Shown piece after piece: positions 23,426 to 32,740 of a stretch of DNA of 64,000 bases. The notes beneath the pieces were generated by a model. That model searched no databases. It saw only the letters and a program-made list of their open reading frames with translations, and was not told the DNA's origin. A program made the position numbers and the translations under genes. Source of the stretch: CAIYTF01 sp963664845 (lineage in GTDB: Bacteria > Bacteroidota > Ignavibacteria > Ignavibacteriales > Ignavibacteriaceae); NCBI GenBank assembly GCA_963664845.1, contig OY761615.1:5642001-5706000 (forward strand), in the 5' to 3' direction. The stretch's first letter is position 1, and each line of letters opens with the position of its first letter.

Positions 23426-25126
23426 ATGGATATTAAGAACAAAACCGTTCTCGTTCTAGGCGGTTGGGGTCTTGTAGGTAATGCGGTTACACGCAAACTT
23501 CTTACTGAAAAGCCCAAACGCATTATCATCACTTCTCTCCGCAAGTCGGAAGCCCTCGAAGCAGTAGCACACCTGCAAAATGAATTTCCCAAACTACCCA
23601 AAAACTTCTTTGTCCCCTGGTGGGGTAACATCCTCGTTCGCGAAGCATTCAAGGACCTGGATCGGAAGGAAATTCTTGATGATCCGGCGATGCGGCACAC
23701 ACTGATGCAGGACACGCTTGATGAGCTCAATGACGACATGTTGAAAAATTCCGCGCTGTACAAGCTGATCAATAAATACAAGGCCGATATTATCATTGAT
23801 TGTATCAACACTGCAACAGGTATAGCATATCAGGACATATACACCGCGTATAAAGATATCAAGCACAGAATTTCAACTGGAATTGGACTTGAGGACATGG
23901 TTGCAGAAACCGAAAAGCTCCTTTGCGGAGAATATATTCCACAATTGATCCGCCATATCCAGATTTTATATAACTCAATGCATGATGCCAAAACACAATT
24001 ATATTTCAAGATTGGAACAAGCGGAACCGGTGGTATGGGATTAAATATTCCCTACACGCATAGCGAAGAAAAACCATCGCGTGTTTTGCTAAGCAAATCC
24101 GCAGTTGCCGGCGCTCATACTCTGCTGCTCTTCCTAATGGCACGCACCCCGGATTCTGCAATCACCAAGGAAATTAAACCCACGGCCGCAATTGCCTGGA
24201 AACGAATTGAATTCGATACTATTAAAAAACGCGGAAACGCGATTGATCTGTATGAAGTCCCGAATGATTCCGCCATTACTCTTAAAGACCGTTTTAGCTT
24301 TAAACTCGAAAAACAACTTCCCAAATCCGGATCACACCTGAAATCAGTATTTATTGATACAGGTGAAAACGGTATATTCTCTCGTGGTGAATTTGAAGCG
24401 ATAACTGCGCAGAAACAAATGGAATTTGTAACTCCGGAAGAGATTGCAGACAATATTATCTTCGAAATAAAAGGCGGCAATACAGGTCACGATATTATTA
24501 ATGCACTTGATAATGCCACTTTGAATCCCAGTTACCGTGCCGGTTATATGCAGCACTTTGCCGTGGATAAACTTGAGGAACTGGAGAAAAGGCATGAAAC
24601 CTACAGCGTTGCATTCGAAATGCTTGGACCGCCACGCCTTTCAAAACTGTTGTATGAGCTCCACCTGCTCAGGCTTGTTGGCGGCACTATGAAAGGCCTT
24701 GTCAAAATTAATCCTGCTGAACTGGTTAAAAAGTGCACGGCTATGGTTACAGATGACGATAAGCTTCGCTCTGAAATGGTTTCCATCGGTTTGGGTATTT
24801 TGCTTCCGGATGGCGAAAAGCTGCTCCGTGGGAATGAATTAAAAATTCCAGTTAAAACAGGTGATGCAGTTGTTCCCATCAACGCCAAAATTATTGACAA
24901 ATGGGCGCATGACGGCTGGGTTGATCTTCGCGAGAAAAATATCAGGTTCTGGCAAAAACGTCTGCGCGATTTGATGAAAGAATCCGAGCTCATCACTGCC
25001 AAAGACACCAGTTCACTTCATGTCAGGACCCGTTACTATTGGAACAACTATGAAACAATCGACATCGGCAGGGTTGTAAGCTGGTTGTTTATCAATGAGG
25101 AAAAGGGCAACCGGATGAAAGATTGA
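23426..25126 (+). CDS. large Rossmann-fold (SDR/epimerase-like) protein of unknown substrate
   Basis: The 566-residue product opens with a dinucleotide-binding strand-loop, VLVLGGWGLVGNAV (glycines at 12, 13, 15 and 18), like NAD-dependent epimerases. DIIIDCINTATG and FKIGTSGTGGMGLNIPYTH follow, resembling later strands of the fold. The second half (about 300-566) has no feature that I recognise. It is helical in appearance and ends in a WKNN-like region (RTRYYWNNYETIDIG). The length is about twice that of a normal SDR. The gene is single, with a weak hairpin after its stop. It may belong to a conserved but uncharacterised family of this phylum. Confidence 0.65.
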   Translation: MDIKNKTVLVLGGWGLVGNAVTRKLLTEKPKRIIITSLRKSEALEAVAHLQNEFPKLPKNFFVPWWGNILVREAFKDLDRKEILDDPAMRHTLMQDTLDELNDDMLKNSALYKLINKYKADIIIDCINTATGIAYQDIYTAYKDIKHRISTGIGLEDMVAETEKLLCGEYIPQLIRHIQILYNSMHDAKTQLYFKIGTSGTGGMGLNIPYTHSEEKPSRVLLSKSAVAGAHTLLLFLMARTPDSAITKEIKPTAAIAWKRIEFDTIKKRGNAIDLYEVPNDSAITLKDRFSFKLEKQLPKSGSHLKSVFIDTGENGIFSRGEFEAITAQKQMEFVTPEEIADNIIFEIKGGNTGHDIINALDNATLNPSYRAGYMQHFAVDKLEELEKRHETYSVAFEMLGPPRLSKLLYELHLLRLVGGTMKGLVKINPAELVKKCTAMVTDDDKLRSEMVSIGLGILLPDGEKLLRGNELKIPVKTGDAVVPINAKIIDKWAHDGWVDLREKNIRFWQKRLRDLMKESELITAKDTSSLHVRTRYYWNNYETIDIGRVVSWLFINEEKGNRMKD

Positions 25127-25145
25127 GGCATATTTGCCTTTTTTA
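25126..25145 (+). terminator. weak rho-independent terminator
   Basis: AGGCA pairs with TGCCT around TATT, followed by a run of T residues. It begins at the last base of the Rossmann-protein gene. The stem is short, so confidence is moderate. Confidence 0.5.
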
Positions 25146-25150
25146 TCCTG

Positions 25151-25263
25151 GAGGGCTGTTTTAAAGTGGTTATCTTGCGGAAAGTAACTGAAAAATTTCA
25201 ATAATAGGTCATTTTTTAGTATTTTTTAAGTCGATATAGTAATCTGTCTTTAAAACAGCCCTC
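25151..25263. mobile_element. MITE-like element with perfect 16-base terminal inverted repeats
   Basis: GAGGGCTGTTTTAAAG at 25151-25166 is repeated exactly as its reverse complement at 25248-25263. The 81 bases between are A/T-rich and have no ORF. The ends resemble the element at 60572-60657 (shared GGCTGTYTYAAAAG pattern) and terminal repeats of several IS families. No target duplication is obvious. Confidence 0.6.
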
Positions 25264-25342
25264 ATGGAATTCTTTTCAGGGGATTTATGTTTATATACAG
25301 GTAAAGTGCAGTACTTTCAAGTTTTGAATCGGAGTCTTCTTT

Positions 25343-25996
25343 ATGTTCTTGATAGCTTTTGGGGCGCCAGGTGTTGGGAAAGGAACACAGGCGAAAATTT
25401 TGAGCCAGATATTTGGAATTCCGCATATTTCTACCGGTGAGATATTGCGCGAAGCCGCCAAGAATAAGATCCAGGAAGTAATGCATGCCTTTGAGATAAT
25501 CTCCAAAGGCGAGTTATTTCCCGATGAACTTGCCATCTCCATAATCCGAAAAACACTTAGCGAAGAGCGCTGTGCCAAAGGAGCCATTCTTGATGGATTT
25601 CCGAGAACTGTTAAACAAGCTCAGATATTTGAAAAACTGCTTGAAGAAATGAACATTCCCGATGTTTATCTCTTGAATTTTCTTGCAAACGAAACAGAAT
25701 TAGTCAGAAGATTATCCGACCGTCGTACCTGTAAAGCCTGCCATGCAATCTATGACGTAAAGAAAATTGAAAACGTTCATGAGTGTCCCGATTGCGGGGC
25801 CAAGGATAGCTTTTACAAGAGGGCTGAGGATTCTTCGCAGGAAGGAATTAAAAGAAGGATGGAGATATTTGAAGTTACTACCCACCCGGTTATTGATTAC
25901 TACACCACGTTTCGCAATGTTATCAACATCGACAGTCTACCGCCAATTGAGAAAGTAACCGAACAGGTTGTGAAGGAACTCGCTAAAAGAACATAG
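25343..25996 (+). CDS. adk: adenylate kinase, zinc-LID type
   Basis: Adk equilibrates ATP and AMP with two ADP in the cytoplasm. The 217-residue protein has the P-loop GAPGVGKGTQ at 8-17, the AMP-binding GFPRTVKQAQ and the LID region. The LID carries four cysteines (TCKACHAIY and ECPDCGAKD), the zinc-binding form. Length matches the long-type bacterial enzyme. The start at 25343 is the only one that preserves the P-loop N-terminus. It lies 79 bases after the MITE-like element, so its promoter region may partly derive from that element. It is convergent with the ftsE-like gene. Confidence 0.96.
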   Translation: MFLIAFGAPGVGKGTQAKILSQIFGIPHISTGEILREAAKNKIQEVMHAFEIISKGELFPDELAISIIRKTLSEERCAKGAILDGFPRTVKQAQIFEKLLEEMNIPDVYLLNFLANETELVRRLSDRRTCKACHAIYDVKKIENVHECPDCGAKDSFYKRAEDSSQEGIKRRMEIFEVTTHPVIDYYTTFRNVINIDSLPPIEKVTEQVVKELAKRT

Positions 25997-26028
25997 CGTT
26001 ATTTCAGCTGTTATCCCCTACCAAAGCC

Positions 26029-26706
26029 CTACAATTGATGCTGTTGTATCTGCGTTAAGTTGGCCTTTTCCAGTCGAAATATCCTGAAATCTGCTTTCCG
26101 AACAAATTCATAGTTGTGGGTTGCCACTAAAACACCTGTACCATTTGCATTAATTTTTTTCAATAAATCAAAAATTTCATTCGATGTTTCCGGATCAAGA
26201 TTTCCGGTTGGCTCATCTGCAAGAATCAATAAAGGATCGTTTACCATTGCCCGGGCTATTGCCACCCGCTGCAATTCACCGCCAGAGAGAGTATCAGGCA
26301 TTGCTTTCATTTTATGAAATAGTCCAACTTCAGAAAGCGCATCAGTTACTTTTCGTTTTATGGCAGAAGTGGAGTTGCCGGCCACATGCATTACGAAGGA
26401 GAGATTTTCGCCCACATTCCGGTCTTTCAGCAGCCTAAATTCCTGAAACACAATGCCTAGTTTGCGTCGCAGGAGCATGAGATTTCTTTTTCTTTCAAGT
26501 GGAAGTTTATAACCAACAATTCCAACCGATCCTGTGTCAGGGATAAGGGCCCCGTAAATGAGTTTAAGCAAAGTACTCTTTCCGGAACCGGACTTGCCTG
26601 TTAAAAATACGAACTCACGTTCGTTTACTGAAAACGAGACATCTTTAAGAATTTCCTGACTGTTATATGAAAAGGATACATCTGAGAATTTTAATATCGT
26701 GTTCAT
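26029..26706 (-). CDS. ftsE: FtsE-like ABC transporter ATP-binding protein
   Basis: The 225-residue ATPase has Walker A GKSGSGKST (37-45), the Q-loop VFQEFRLL, the signature LSGGE (140-144), Walker B LLILADEP and the H-loop ATHNYEF. FRLLKDRNVGENLSF is typical of FtsE, which with the membrane protein FtsX activates peptidoglycan hydrolases at the division septum. No ftsX lies next to it: the downstream neighbour adk is on the other strand. A LolD/MacB-type assignment is possible but less likely. The ATG overlaps the methyltransferase stop by four bases. Confidence 0.82.
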   Translation of the reverse strand: MNTILKFSDVSFSYNSQEILKDVSFSVNEREFVFLTGKSGSGKSTLLKLIYGALIPDTGSVGIVGYKLPLERKRNLMLLRRKLGIVFQEFRLLKDRNVGENLSFVMHVAGNSTSAIKRKVTDALSEVGLFHKMKAMPDTLSGGELQRVAIARAMVNDPLLILADEPTGNLDPETSNEIFDLLKKINANGTGVLVATHNYEFVRKADFRIFRLEKANLTQIQQHQL

Positions 26707-27434
26707 CTTTTTCTCGCTACAATATGGGCACGGTGTGATTCTTCAGTTGCATTTTCAAATGAAGCATCTGCGAAGCAATTTAAAACATCAAAACCATTAA
26801 TCAAAAGTGTTTGTAGGAAAAAGGAAAGCGGGTAAATTTTTTGCTTATGGGTTTCAAGCTGAATTTCCCCGGATTTATCCTTTATATAAAACGTGTTGAT
26901 ATGAATATTCTTTTTCTCTACTCGGTAACTGTGCTGTGTTACTTCCAGTCCTCTGAAATATTCGGTCCGATACTCTCCTTCTGAATGCGCCAAACTGCCA
27001 TTCATCAGACAGCAATCGAAAATGAAATACCCACCGGGACAGAGAACATCTCTTATCGAAAGAAAAGTTGCAGCCACTTCTTTTTTTTGAAGAAGATAAT
27101 TAATGCTGTCATAAAGGCATAAAACGGCATCAAAGGAATTCTTTTTGAAAGGCAAAGCCCTGAAATCGGCCACAACGAGTGGGAACGTGCATCGCTTCTC
27201 CGCAATCTGAAGCATATTTGCTGAGAGATCCGAGAGCACAAGATTGGGGTAATTCTCGCTAAAATGGGTTGAAAACTTTCCGGTGCCTGCAGCCAGTTCA
27301 AGCACCTTGCTGTGGCGTGGCATCAACAGCAATGCTATTTCCGAAATATATTTTGCCCATGCCTTATAGTTAACATGACTCATCATGCGGTCATAGATGG
27401 CGGCCAACCCAGTATATTTATCTTTTCTTTTCAA
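26703..27434 (-). CDS. class I SAM-dependent methyltransferase
   Basis: The 243-residue product carries motif I VLELAAGTGKFSTHF, the acidic motif II region LVLSDLSANML, and LPFKKNSFDAVLCLYDSINYL as motifs III-IV. The N-terminal YTGLAAIYDRMMSHVNY is found in small-molecule or tRNA-like methyltransferases of this group. The start is TTG at 27434, 17 bases inside pdxA; starting later would remove this conserved N-terminus. The substrate is unknown. It is co-transcribed with pdxA upstream and ftsE downstream. Confidence 0.8.
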   Translation of the reverse strand: MKRKDKYTGLAAIYDRMMSHVNYKAWAKYISEIALLLMPRHSKVLELAAGTGKFSTHFSENYPNLVLSDLSANMLQIAEKRCTFPLVVADFRALPFKKNSFDAVLCLYDSINYLLQKKEVAATFLSIRDVLCPGGYFIFDCCLMNGSLAHSEGEYRTEYFRGLEVTQHSYRVEKKNIHINTFYIKDKSGEIQLETHKQKIYPLSFFLQTLLINGFDVLNCFADASFENATEESHRAHIVARKR

Positions 27435-28407
27435 TAGTCTTCATCCGGTTCGAGAAAATGCGTTTTCCCATTTTAATTGCAGCCAGCATACTCCCTGCAT
27501 TTGCTTTTCCAGATCCTGCAATGTCATACGCCACGCCATGATCCGGAGACGTGCGAACGAACGGCAAACCCGCTGTATAATTTACACCATCTTTCCAAGA
27601 TAACATCTTAAATGGAATAAGTAATTGATCGTGATAGGGAGAAAGCACAAAATCAAAATTATTGTAACTTTTTGTTGCAAAAAATGCGTCAGCCGGGAAA
27701 GGCCCGAATAAACCATATTTTGCTATCGGAGTTGCAAATAAAGTCCGTTCTTCATTTCCAAGCAACCCCTCTTCTCCTGCGTGCGGGTTTAGTCCCAGCA
27801 ATGCGATCCTGGGCTTTGACGTCAAAAAATCGTATTTAAGTGATTGAAAAACTACCTGAAGTTTTGTTTCAATCAATTTGGCAGTCAGCAGAGGAGCAAC
27901 CCGTTTAAGCGGCACGTGAATTGTCAACAGCCCTCCTTTCATCACACGGGAGATAAAAAGCATCATGAAGGATGAAGAATTCACCCAATTCGCGAGCATT
28001 TCCGTGTGTCCGTGAAATGTTGAGCCTGCCATATTACATGCATCTTTGGATATAGGAGCGGTGACTAAAAACGAATCAGTTTCATGCAGGATGATTTTCT
28101 TCGCAGTTTCGAGTGCCCGGAGAGAGGCCTTTCCCGAAGAAACGGTCGGCGTACCGGTGTTTACTATTATATTGGGAAGCTGTGAAATTCGAATAGTTGG
28201 TTTTTCAGGTTTCGCTTTTAGGTCCTGAGATTCAAATGAGTATGCGAAAGTGCATTTCAGTTGTTTATAATGCGACTCAAATACGTTTTTTGGAATGATT
28301 AACTGGTAGCGGCCATTATCACGGTGATTGAACAAATACTGCAATGATTTTATTGCAATTTCAGGACCAATTCCGTTAGTATCACCGCAGGTAATAACGC
28401 ATTTCAT
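27418..28407 (-). CDS. pdxA: 4-hydroxythreonine-4-phosphate dehydrogenase
   Basis: PdxA oxidises 4-phosphohydroxy-L-threonine in the DXP-dependent route to pyridoxal phosphate. The 329-residue product shows the N-terminal ITCGDTNGIGPEI, and the three metal-ligand histidine regions are visible in GSTFHGHTEML, LTIHVPLKRV and LSPYHDQLLIPFK. The active-site stretch GLNPHAGEEGLLG is also present. Length is normal. The ATG overlaps the upstream GWxTD gene by four bases (ATGA). The nearby aminotransferase and hemL use PLP, but linkage to them is not evident. Confidence 0.95.
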   Translation of the reverse strand: MKCVITCGDTNGIGPEIAIKSLQYLFNHRDNGRYQLIIPKNVFESHYKQLKCTFAYSFESQDLKAKPEKPTIRISQLPNIIVNTGTPTVSSGKASLRALETAKKIILHETDSFLVTAPISKDACNMAGSTFHGHTEMLANWVNSSSFMMLFISRVMKGGLLTIHVPLKRVAPLLTAKLIETKLQVVFQSLKYDFLTSKPRIALLGLNPHAGEEGLLGNEERTLFATPIAKYGLFGPFPADAFFATKSYNNFDFVLSPYHDQLLIPFKMLSWKDGVNYTAGLPFVRTSPDHGVAYDIAGSGKANAGSMLAAIKMGKRIFSNRMKTIEKKR

Positions 28408-29714
28408 TTTTTATCTTTCAATTCGAATGCTCCATTACCGGCAATATCCACGAAGATGAATTCCTTTTGCAATTTCGCGTAAGTCCAAATTTCCGCAATC
28501 TTTCCCATCTTGGTTGTAGTTCTCTCAATTTTTGAAGGTGCTCCAAGCCGTATATACATTTCTCCACGATCACTCTCGGCACCATCCGTGCCTTTAATAG
28601 TAGAAAAATGATCTACAGAATAGTCCACCCGTGTGAAAAATTCCGCCATCTTTTCATTGTAGGCCGTAACCGGAGTAGGATCGAATGGCTTCCAAACTTG
28701 TAACAATTCCAGAATCTCATCCCGTCCACCTTTCTTGTAGTACGGCGAACTCTGAAAGGATTTCTCGATGTTATCCATCATTTTGTAAGAAAAATCAAGT
28801 CTTTCTATTGATCTGGGTTTATCCAGCCATAGAACAGCAAAAGTGTGCATTGTTATTTTTTGGGTAGTGTCCGACTCCGTTAAAGAAAGATTATAGCTTG
28901 CCGGATAGAGATCCCGACTGGCAGAATAAAACATTCGTAGCCAGGTCTTCCCGGAAGTATCTGGAACAATGCGGAGCCGTATTCCTGAGGCCGATGAATC
29001 CAGCAAAACATGTGCACAAACGGCTGTATCACTTTTAATAAGAAATGAACTGTCCTTTGAAGCTGCCCGTAAACAGTCTTTGGATTTTAGTGCAGAATCC
29101 GAAACGACGATTACACCATATTTATTTTCGCTAAATGGCAGAATACCATTCAAATTTGCCAACTGATAGGATGCTAATTGATTCGAATTATTTAGTTCCA
29201 CAACAAACACATCTTGTGTCGCTTTCCCTTGTGCAGGAGGCTGAATAATAAAGTGATAACGATTAATATCATGATCGGCATTCCGGTCAAAAACGGAAAA
29301 AAGCAGTTTTTCTTTTATTCCGGAAAACGGATATTTAAAAAATCCCTGAATTGAATTATTGGATTTGGTTTCAGGTATTGTTTTAACATTCACCTTCTGC
29401 TCCTTCAAATCCCGTGCAATAAATGCATCAGCAGTATCAGTCCGCTCGATAGAGAATGAAAAGGCAGCGGTGTACCCGGTGTCACTTTTTACGAAAATGA
29501 GTGCTCCATATTCGATACGATAGGTCAAATAAAGTGCGTAGCCGTTTCCCTCGGGAACCAGATGATACTCCGCAAACAAATTCTTCCGAAGAGGAAATGA
29601 GTTCGCGGAGACGTCATATCCGGAAAAGAGAACCAACAAGACCAACGCCACAAAGGAGAGTTTAGTCACAGACATTCCCTTTCTGCCAAAATGCGACTGC
29701 AATAAGTTATTCAT
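28404..29714 (-). CDS. exported GWxTD-domain protein
   Basis: The 436-residue product has an N-terminal export signal (hydrophobic stretch to about residue 37). A beta-rich middle region leads to a C-terminal GWxTD-type domain, seen in YSVDHFSTIKGTDGAESDRG, the RLGAP turn and IAEIWTYAKLQKEFIFVD. This domain is widespread in Bacteroidetes/Ignavibacteria envelope proteins, but its function is unknown. The usual GWxTD tetrapeptide itself is replaced by a longer TDGAESDRGE segment. It is cotranscribed 22 bases after rho and overlaps pdxA by four bases. Confidence 0.72.
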   Translation of the reverse strand: MNNLLQSHFGRKGMSVTKLSFVALVLLVLFSGYDVSANSFPLRKNLFAEYHLVPEGNGYALYLTYRIEYGALIFVKSDTGYTAAFSFSIERTDTADAFIARDLKEQKVNVKTIPETKSNNSIQGFFKYPFSGIKEKLLFSVFDRNADHDINRYHFIIQPPAQGKATQDVFVVELNNSNQLASYQLANLNGILPFSENKYGVIVVSDSALKSKDCLRAASKDSSFLIKSDTAVCAHVLLDSSASGIRLRIVPDTSGKTWLRMFYSASRDLYPASYNLSLTESDTTQKITMHTFAVLWLDKPRSIERLDFSYKMMDNIEKSFQSSPYYKKGGRDEILELLQVWKPFDPTPVTAYNEKMAEFFTRVDYSVDHFSTIKGTDGAESDRGEMYIRLGAPSKIERTTTKMGKIAEIWTYAKLQKEFIFVDIAGNGAFELKDKK

Positions 29715-29736
29715 GGCTGTAACGTTATCACGTTTA

Positions 29737-30984
29737 TCAGCTGTTCATGCTGTTCAGGAACTCTTTGTTCGTTCTGGCACCACGCATTTGTTCAAGAATA
29801 AACTCCATAGCCTCCACAGGATTATATTCTGACAATATTTTGCGCAAGATCCAGATGCGTTGCAATTCTTCCTCTTTCATCAGCAATTCTTCACGGCGGG
29901 TTCCTGAGCGATTAACGTCAATTGCGGGGAACATTCTGCGGTCACTGAGATCGCGGTTCAATACAATTTCCATGTTACCAGTTCCTTTGAATTCCTCGAA
30001 GATAACATCATCCATACGGCTTCCCGTATCTATAAGCGCTGTCGCAATAATTGTCAGGCTGCCACCGTCTTCGGTGTTACGTGCAGCACCAAAAAAGCGT
30101 TTTGGTTTTTGAAGTGCGTTTGAGTCTACACCACCGGAAAGAATTCTACCGCTATGGGGAACTACGATGTTGTGGGCACGTGCAAGACGGGTAATACTGT
30201 CAAGAAGAATCACAACATCCTCTCCACTTTCAACCAGGCGTTTTGCTTTTTCGATCACCATGTCGGCAACCTGAACGTGACGGTCAGCGGGTTCATCAAA
30301 GGTTGAGCTGATGACCTCTGCTTTAACGCTGCGTTCCATATCGGTCACTTCTTCAGGACGTTCATCAATAAGCAAAATGATAAGTTTTATTTCAGGATGA
30401 TTTCTTGTAATGGAGTTTGCAATTTTTTGCAGGAGAATGGTTTTACCGCTTTTGGGAGGCGACACAATCAAACCTCTCTGCCCTTTTCCAATTGGTGTCA
30501 AAAGATCCATTATTCTCATGGAATATTCACCGGGAGCTGATTCAAGGGTTATTTTTTTTGTTGGATATACAGGGATCAAATTATCAAATAAGGTTCTGTC
30601 CCTTATTTCATGTGGCGAGGCATTATTAACCGCTTCCACTTTCAGTAATGCAAAGAAACGTTCTCCTTCTTTTGGAGGACGAACCTGACCGCTTACGAAA
30701 TCTCCCGTGCGGAGGCTGAATTTTTTTATTTGTGAAGGAGAAACATAGATATCATCGGGTGAAGGCAGGTAGTTGTAGTCTGCGGAGCGAAGGAAGCCGT
30801 ATCCATCCGGTAAAACTTCCAGCACACCTTTTGAGAAAGAAAGACCATCCCGTGAGGTTTGAGCTTCCAGAACCTTAAAAATGAGTTCCTGCTTTCTCAG
30901 ATCGCTGTATCCCGTAATATTCAGATCTTTGGCAATCTGGTTTAATTCGACAATCTTCTTTGATTTCAGTTCAGAAATGTCCAT
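29737..30984 (-). CDS. rho: transcription termination factor Rho
   Basis: Rho is the hexameric RNA helicase that ends transcription of untranslated RNAs. The product (415 residues from the ATG at 30984) has the N-terminal Rho_N helical part, ELKSKKIVELNQIAKDLN. The RNA-binding cold-shock domain follows with GYGFLRSADYNYLPSPDDIY, then Walker A SPPKSGKT, the Walker B region VVILLDSITRLARAHN, and the R-loop. Length is typical of Rho without large insertions. I chose the second ATG because AGGA sits at a proper nine-base distance; the ATG at 30990 is closer to AGGA. It lies between folC and the GWxTD gene. Confidence 0.96.
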   Translation of the reverse strand: MDISELKSKKIVELNQIAKDLNITGYSDLRKQELIFKVLEAQTSRDGLSFSKGVLEVLPDGYGFLRSADYNYLPSPDDIYVSPSQIKKFSLRTGDFVSGQVRPPKEGERFFALLKVEAVNNASPHEIRDRTLFDNLIPVYPTKKITLESAPGEYSMRIMDLLTPIGKGQRGLIVSPPKSGKTILLQKIANSITRNHPEIKLIILLIDERPEEVTDMERSVKAEVISSTFDEPADRHVQVADMVIEKAKRLVESGEDVVILLDSITRLARAHNIVVPHSGRILSGGVDSNALQKPKRFFGAARNTEDGGSLTIIATALIDTGSRMDDVIFEEFKGTGNMEIVLNRDLSDRRMFPAIDVNRSGTRREELLMKEEELQRIWILRKILSEYNPVEAMEFILEQMRGARTNKEFLNSMNS

Positions 30985-31008
30985 TGGCATATATCCTATA
31001 GGTTTTAT

Positions 31009-32277
31009 TTAAATAAATTTATTCTGTGATTTCGATAAGTACGCTTTAACTTCACCAACGAGGTACATACTTCCGGTAATAACCAATCTTTGCGTGTACT
31101 CTGCATGTTCCTGAAATTCTTCAACAAATTTTCCGGGATTCTCGAGGTACGAACAATTGTATTCGGAAAGCTGCGCTGTCAGGGACTTAATTTCGGAGGC
31201 AGTCAGCGCGCGCGGAAAATCCAGGGTTGTAATTAAAATGTCATCGGAAACCTTTGTCAGGCTCAGAATCATTTCGTTGACCTTTTTATCTCGCAGAGCA
31301 GTAAATAATATTGTTGTTTTTGTATAAGTGTTTCTATCCTTAGCTAATTCATCCGCCAGCCGTTTCACCCCATCCGGATTATGTGCGGAATCAAAAATTA
31401 TCTGCGGTGACGCAACGTAGACTTCGAACCGTCCTTCGAAGGCAGTATTGATCAGTACATTTTTCAATGCTTTTTGATACAAGCTGTAATCCGCCTCATG
31501 CAGTATGGAATCAGCAGCAAGACAAGCAAGCGCTGCATTTTCAAACTGATAATCGCCGCGCAATGGTGACGAAAGATCCGTTATAAAAGTTTCTCCTATA
31601 CGTAATAAATGTTCGGCTGATGAATAGTGCTCACGTAGAAGCAAAAGTGACGAATTTCTCAAAAGCGAAATGTCGTGAATGACCTTTTCGGCTTCTACAG
31701 TTACCATTCCGACACAAACAGGAACATTTTGTTTTATGATCCCTGCTTTTTCAAAGGCTATTTCAGCAATTGTTGTCCCCAGGTATTCAGTATGTTCCAA
31801 TCCTATAGAAGTTATTACTGAAACCAGTGGATTACATACATTCGTAGCATCAAATCTGCCGCCAAGTCCGGTTTCAATAACTGCATAATCCACTTCCTGA
31901 TCAGAGAAATACTGAAACGCCAAAGCAGTTGTTGCTTCGAAAAAGGTAAATTGGTGTTCCAAAAAATAGGTGCGATGTTGTGCCACAAAGGCCGCAATAA
32001 CCTCATCAGAAATAAACTGAGATCCGATGCGGATTCGCTCGTTAAATCTGACAAAATGCGGAGACGTATACAGTCCTGCCCTAAGACCTTTTTCTGTTAA
32101 AATACTTGCAATGAACGAAGAGCAGCTTCCCTTTCCGTTTGTACCGGCAACATGAATGAGCTTTATCTTATTTTGAGGATTTCCAATTACAGCCAGGAAC
32201 TCTACCATTTTGTCCAGGCCCAATTTAATACCATGTTTCTGCAATGAGTACAGAAAATCCAGATGTTCCAAATACAT
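31009..32277 (-). CDS. folC: bifunctional folylpolyglutamate synthase/dihydrofolate synthase
   Basis: FolC adds glutamate residues to folates, and often also makes dihydrofolate. The 422-residue protein has the Mur-ligase ATP loop HVAGTNGKGSCSSF, the folate-binding GLYTSPHFVRFNERI, the ETGLGGRFDATN segment and the C-terminal DSAHNPDGV. These residues are complete. It is the first gene of a minus-strand run reaching to ftsE, with 24 bases to rho. The ATG at 32277 gives the family N-terminus. No strong ribosome binding site is seen. Confidence 0.95.
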   Translation of the reverse strand: MYLEHLDFLYSLQKHGIKLGLDKMVEFLAVIGNPQNKIKLIHVAGTNGKGSCSSFIASILTEKGLRAGLYTSPHFVRFNERIRIGSQFISDEVIAAFVAQHRTYFLEHQFTFFEATTALAFQYFSDQEVDYAVIETGLGGRFDATNVCNPLVSVITSIGLEHTEYLGTTIAEIAFEKAGIIKQNVPVCVGMVTVEAEKVIHDISLLRNSSLLLLREHYSSAEHLLRIGETFITDLSSPLRGDYQFENAALACLAADSILHEADYSLYQKALKNVLINTAFEGRFEVYVASPQIIFDSAHNPDGVKRLADELAKDRNTYTKTTILFTALRDKKVNEMILSLTKVSDDILITTLDFPRALTASEIKSLTAQLSEYNCSYLENPGKFVEEFQEHAEYTQRLVITGSMYLVGEVKAYLSKSQNKFI

Positions 32278-32740
32278 TACAATTTGCGTATTGGGGATTT
32301 ATCTATGCTGAGAGCAGACAATGAAATTGTTTCATAAGTGTTTTTTCGCAATACAATGATTACTCATTGAATCCTTCTTTAAATGATCTTTTGCGTTGAA
32401 GGTGAATAGAGATACTTAGGCTTGTTTTTCTTCGTAACACTTTTGTTTGGGAAACTGAGAATCGAATAGCCTAATCAGGTAAAATGAAATTTATGCTTAA
32501 AGAAACGTTTATCACTATTGTTCTATTATCAGCATCATTCGAGCAGCTCTATATGAGTTTCAACGGTGGGAATTTACCGAAGAATTACAGTTAAAATAAA
32601 CACTCTTGATTAAATAACAAAACAAATAATTGACATTTCCCTCGGAATTACATCAATTTATGAAGTGTAACGTAATGAAAAAACAACACTCTGCACAAGG
32701 GGAAAAATGAATCACTTATTTTGTCGCCGCATTTATGCGT
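32278..32740. other. 463-base gap with only a tiny ORF
   Basis: The gap should hold the folC promoter. A 36-codon frame at 32484-32594 (plus; MKFMLKETFITIVLLSASFE) begins with a hydrophobic stretch, but it has no ribosome binding site and may be chance. A TTGACA lies at 32630-32635 on the plus strand without a clear -10. I see no repeat of the families found elsewhere. Confidence 0.5.

Noticed and set aside
32484..32594. 36-codon frame starting with a hydrophobic stretch
   Set aside because: Too short, no ribosome binding site and no family match; reported only as part of the gap.
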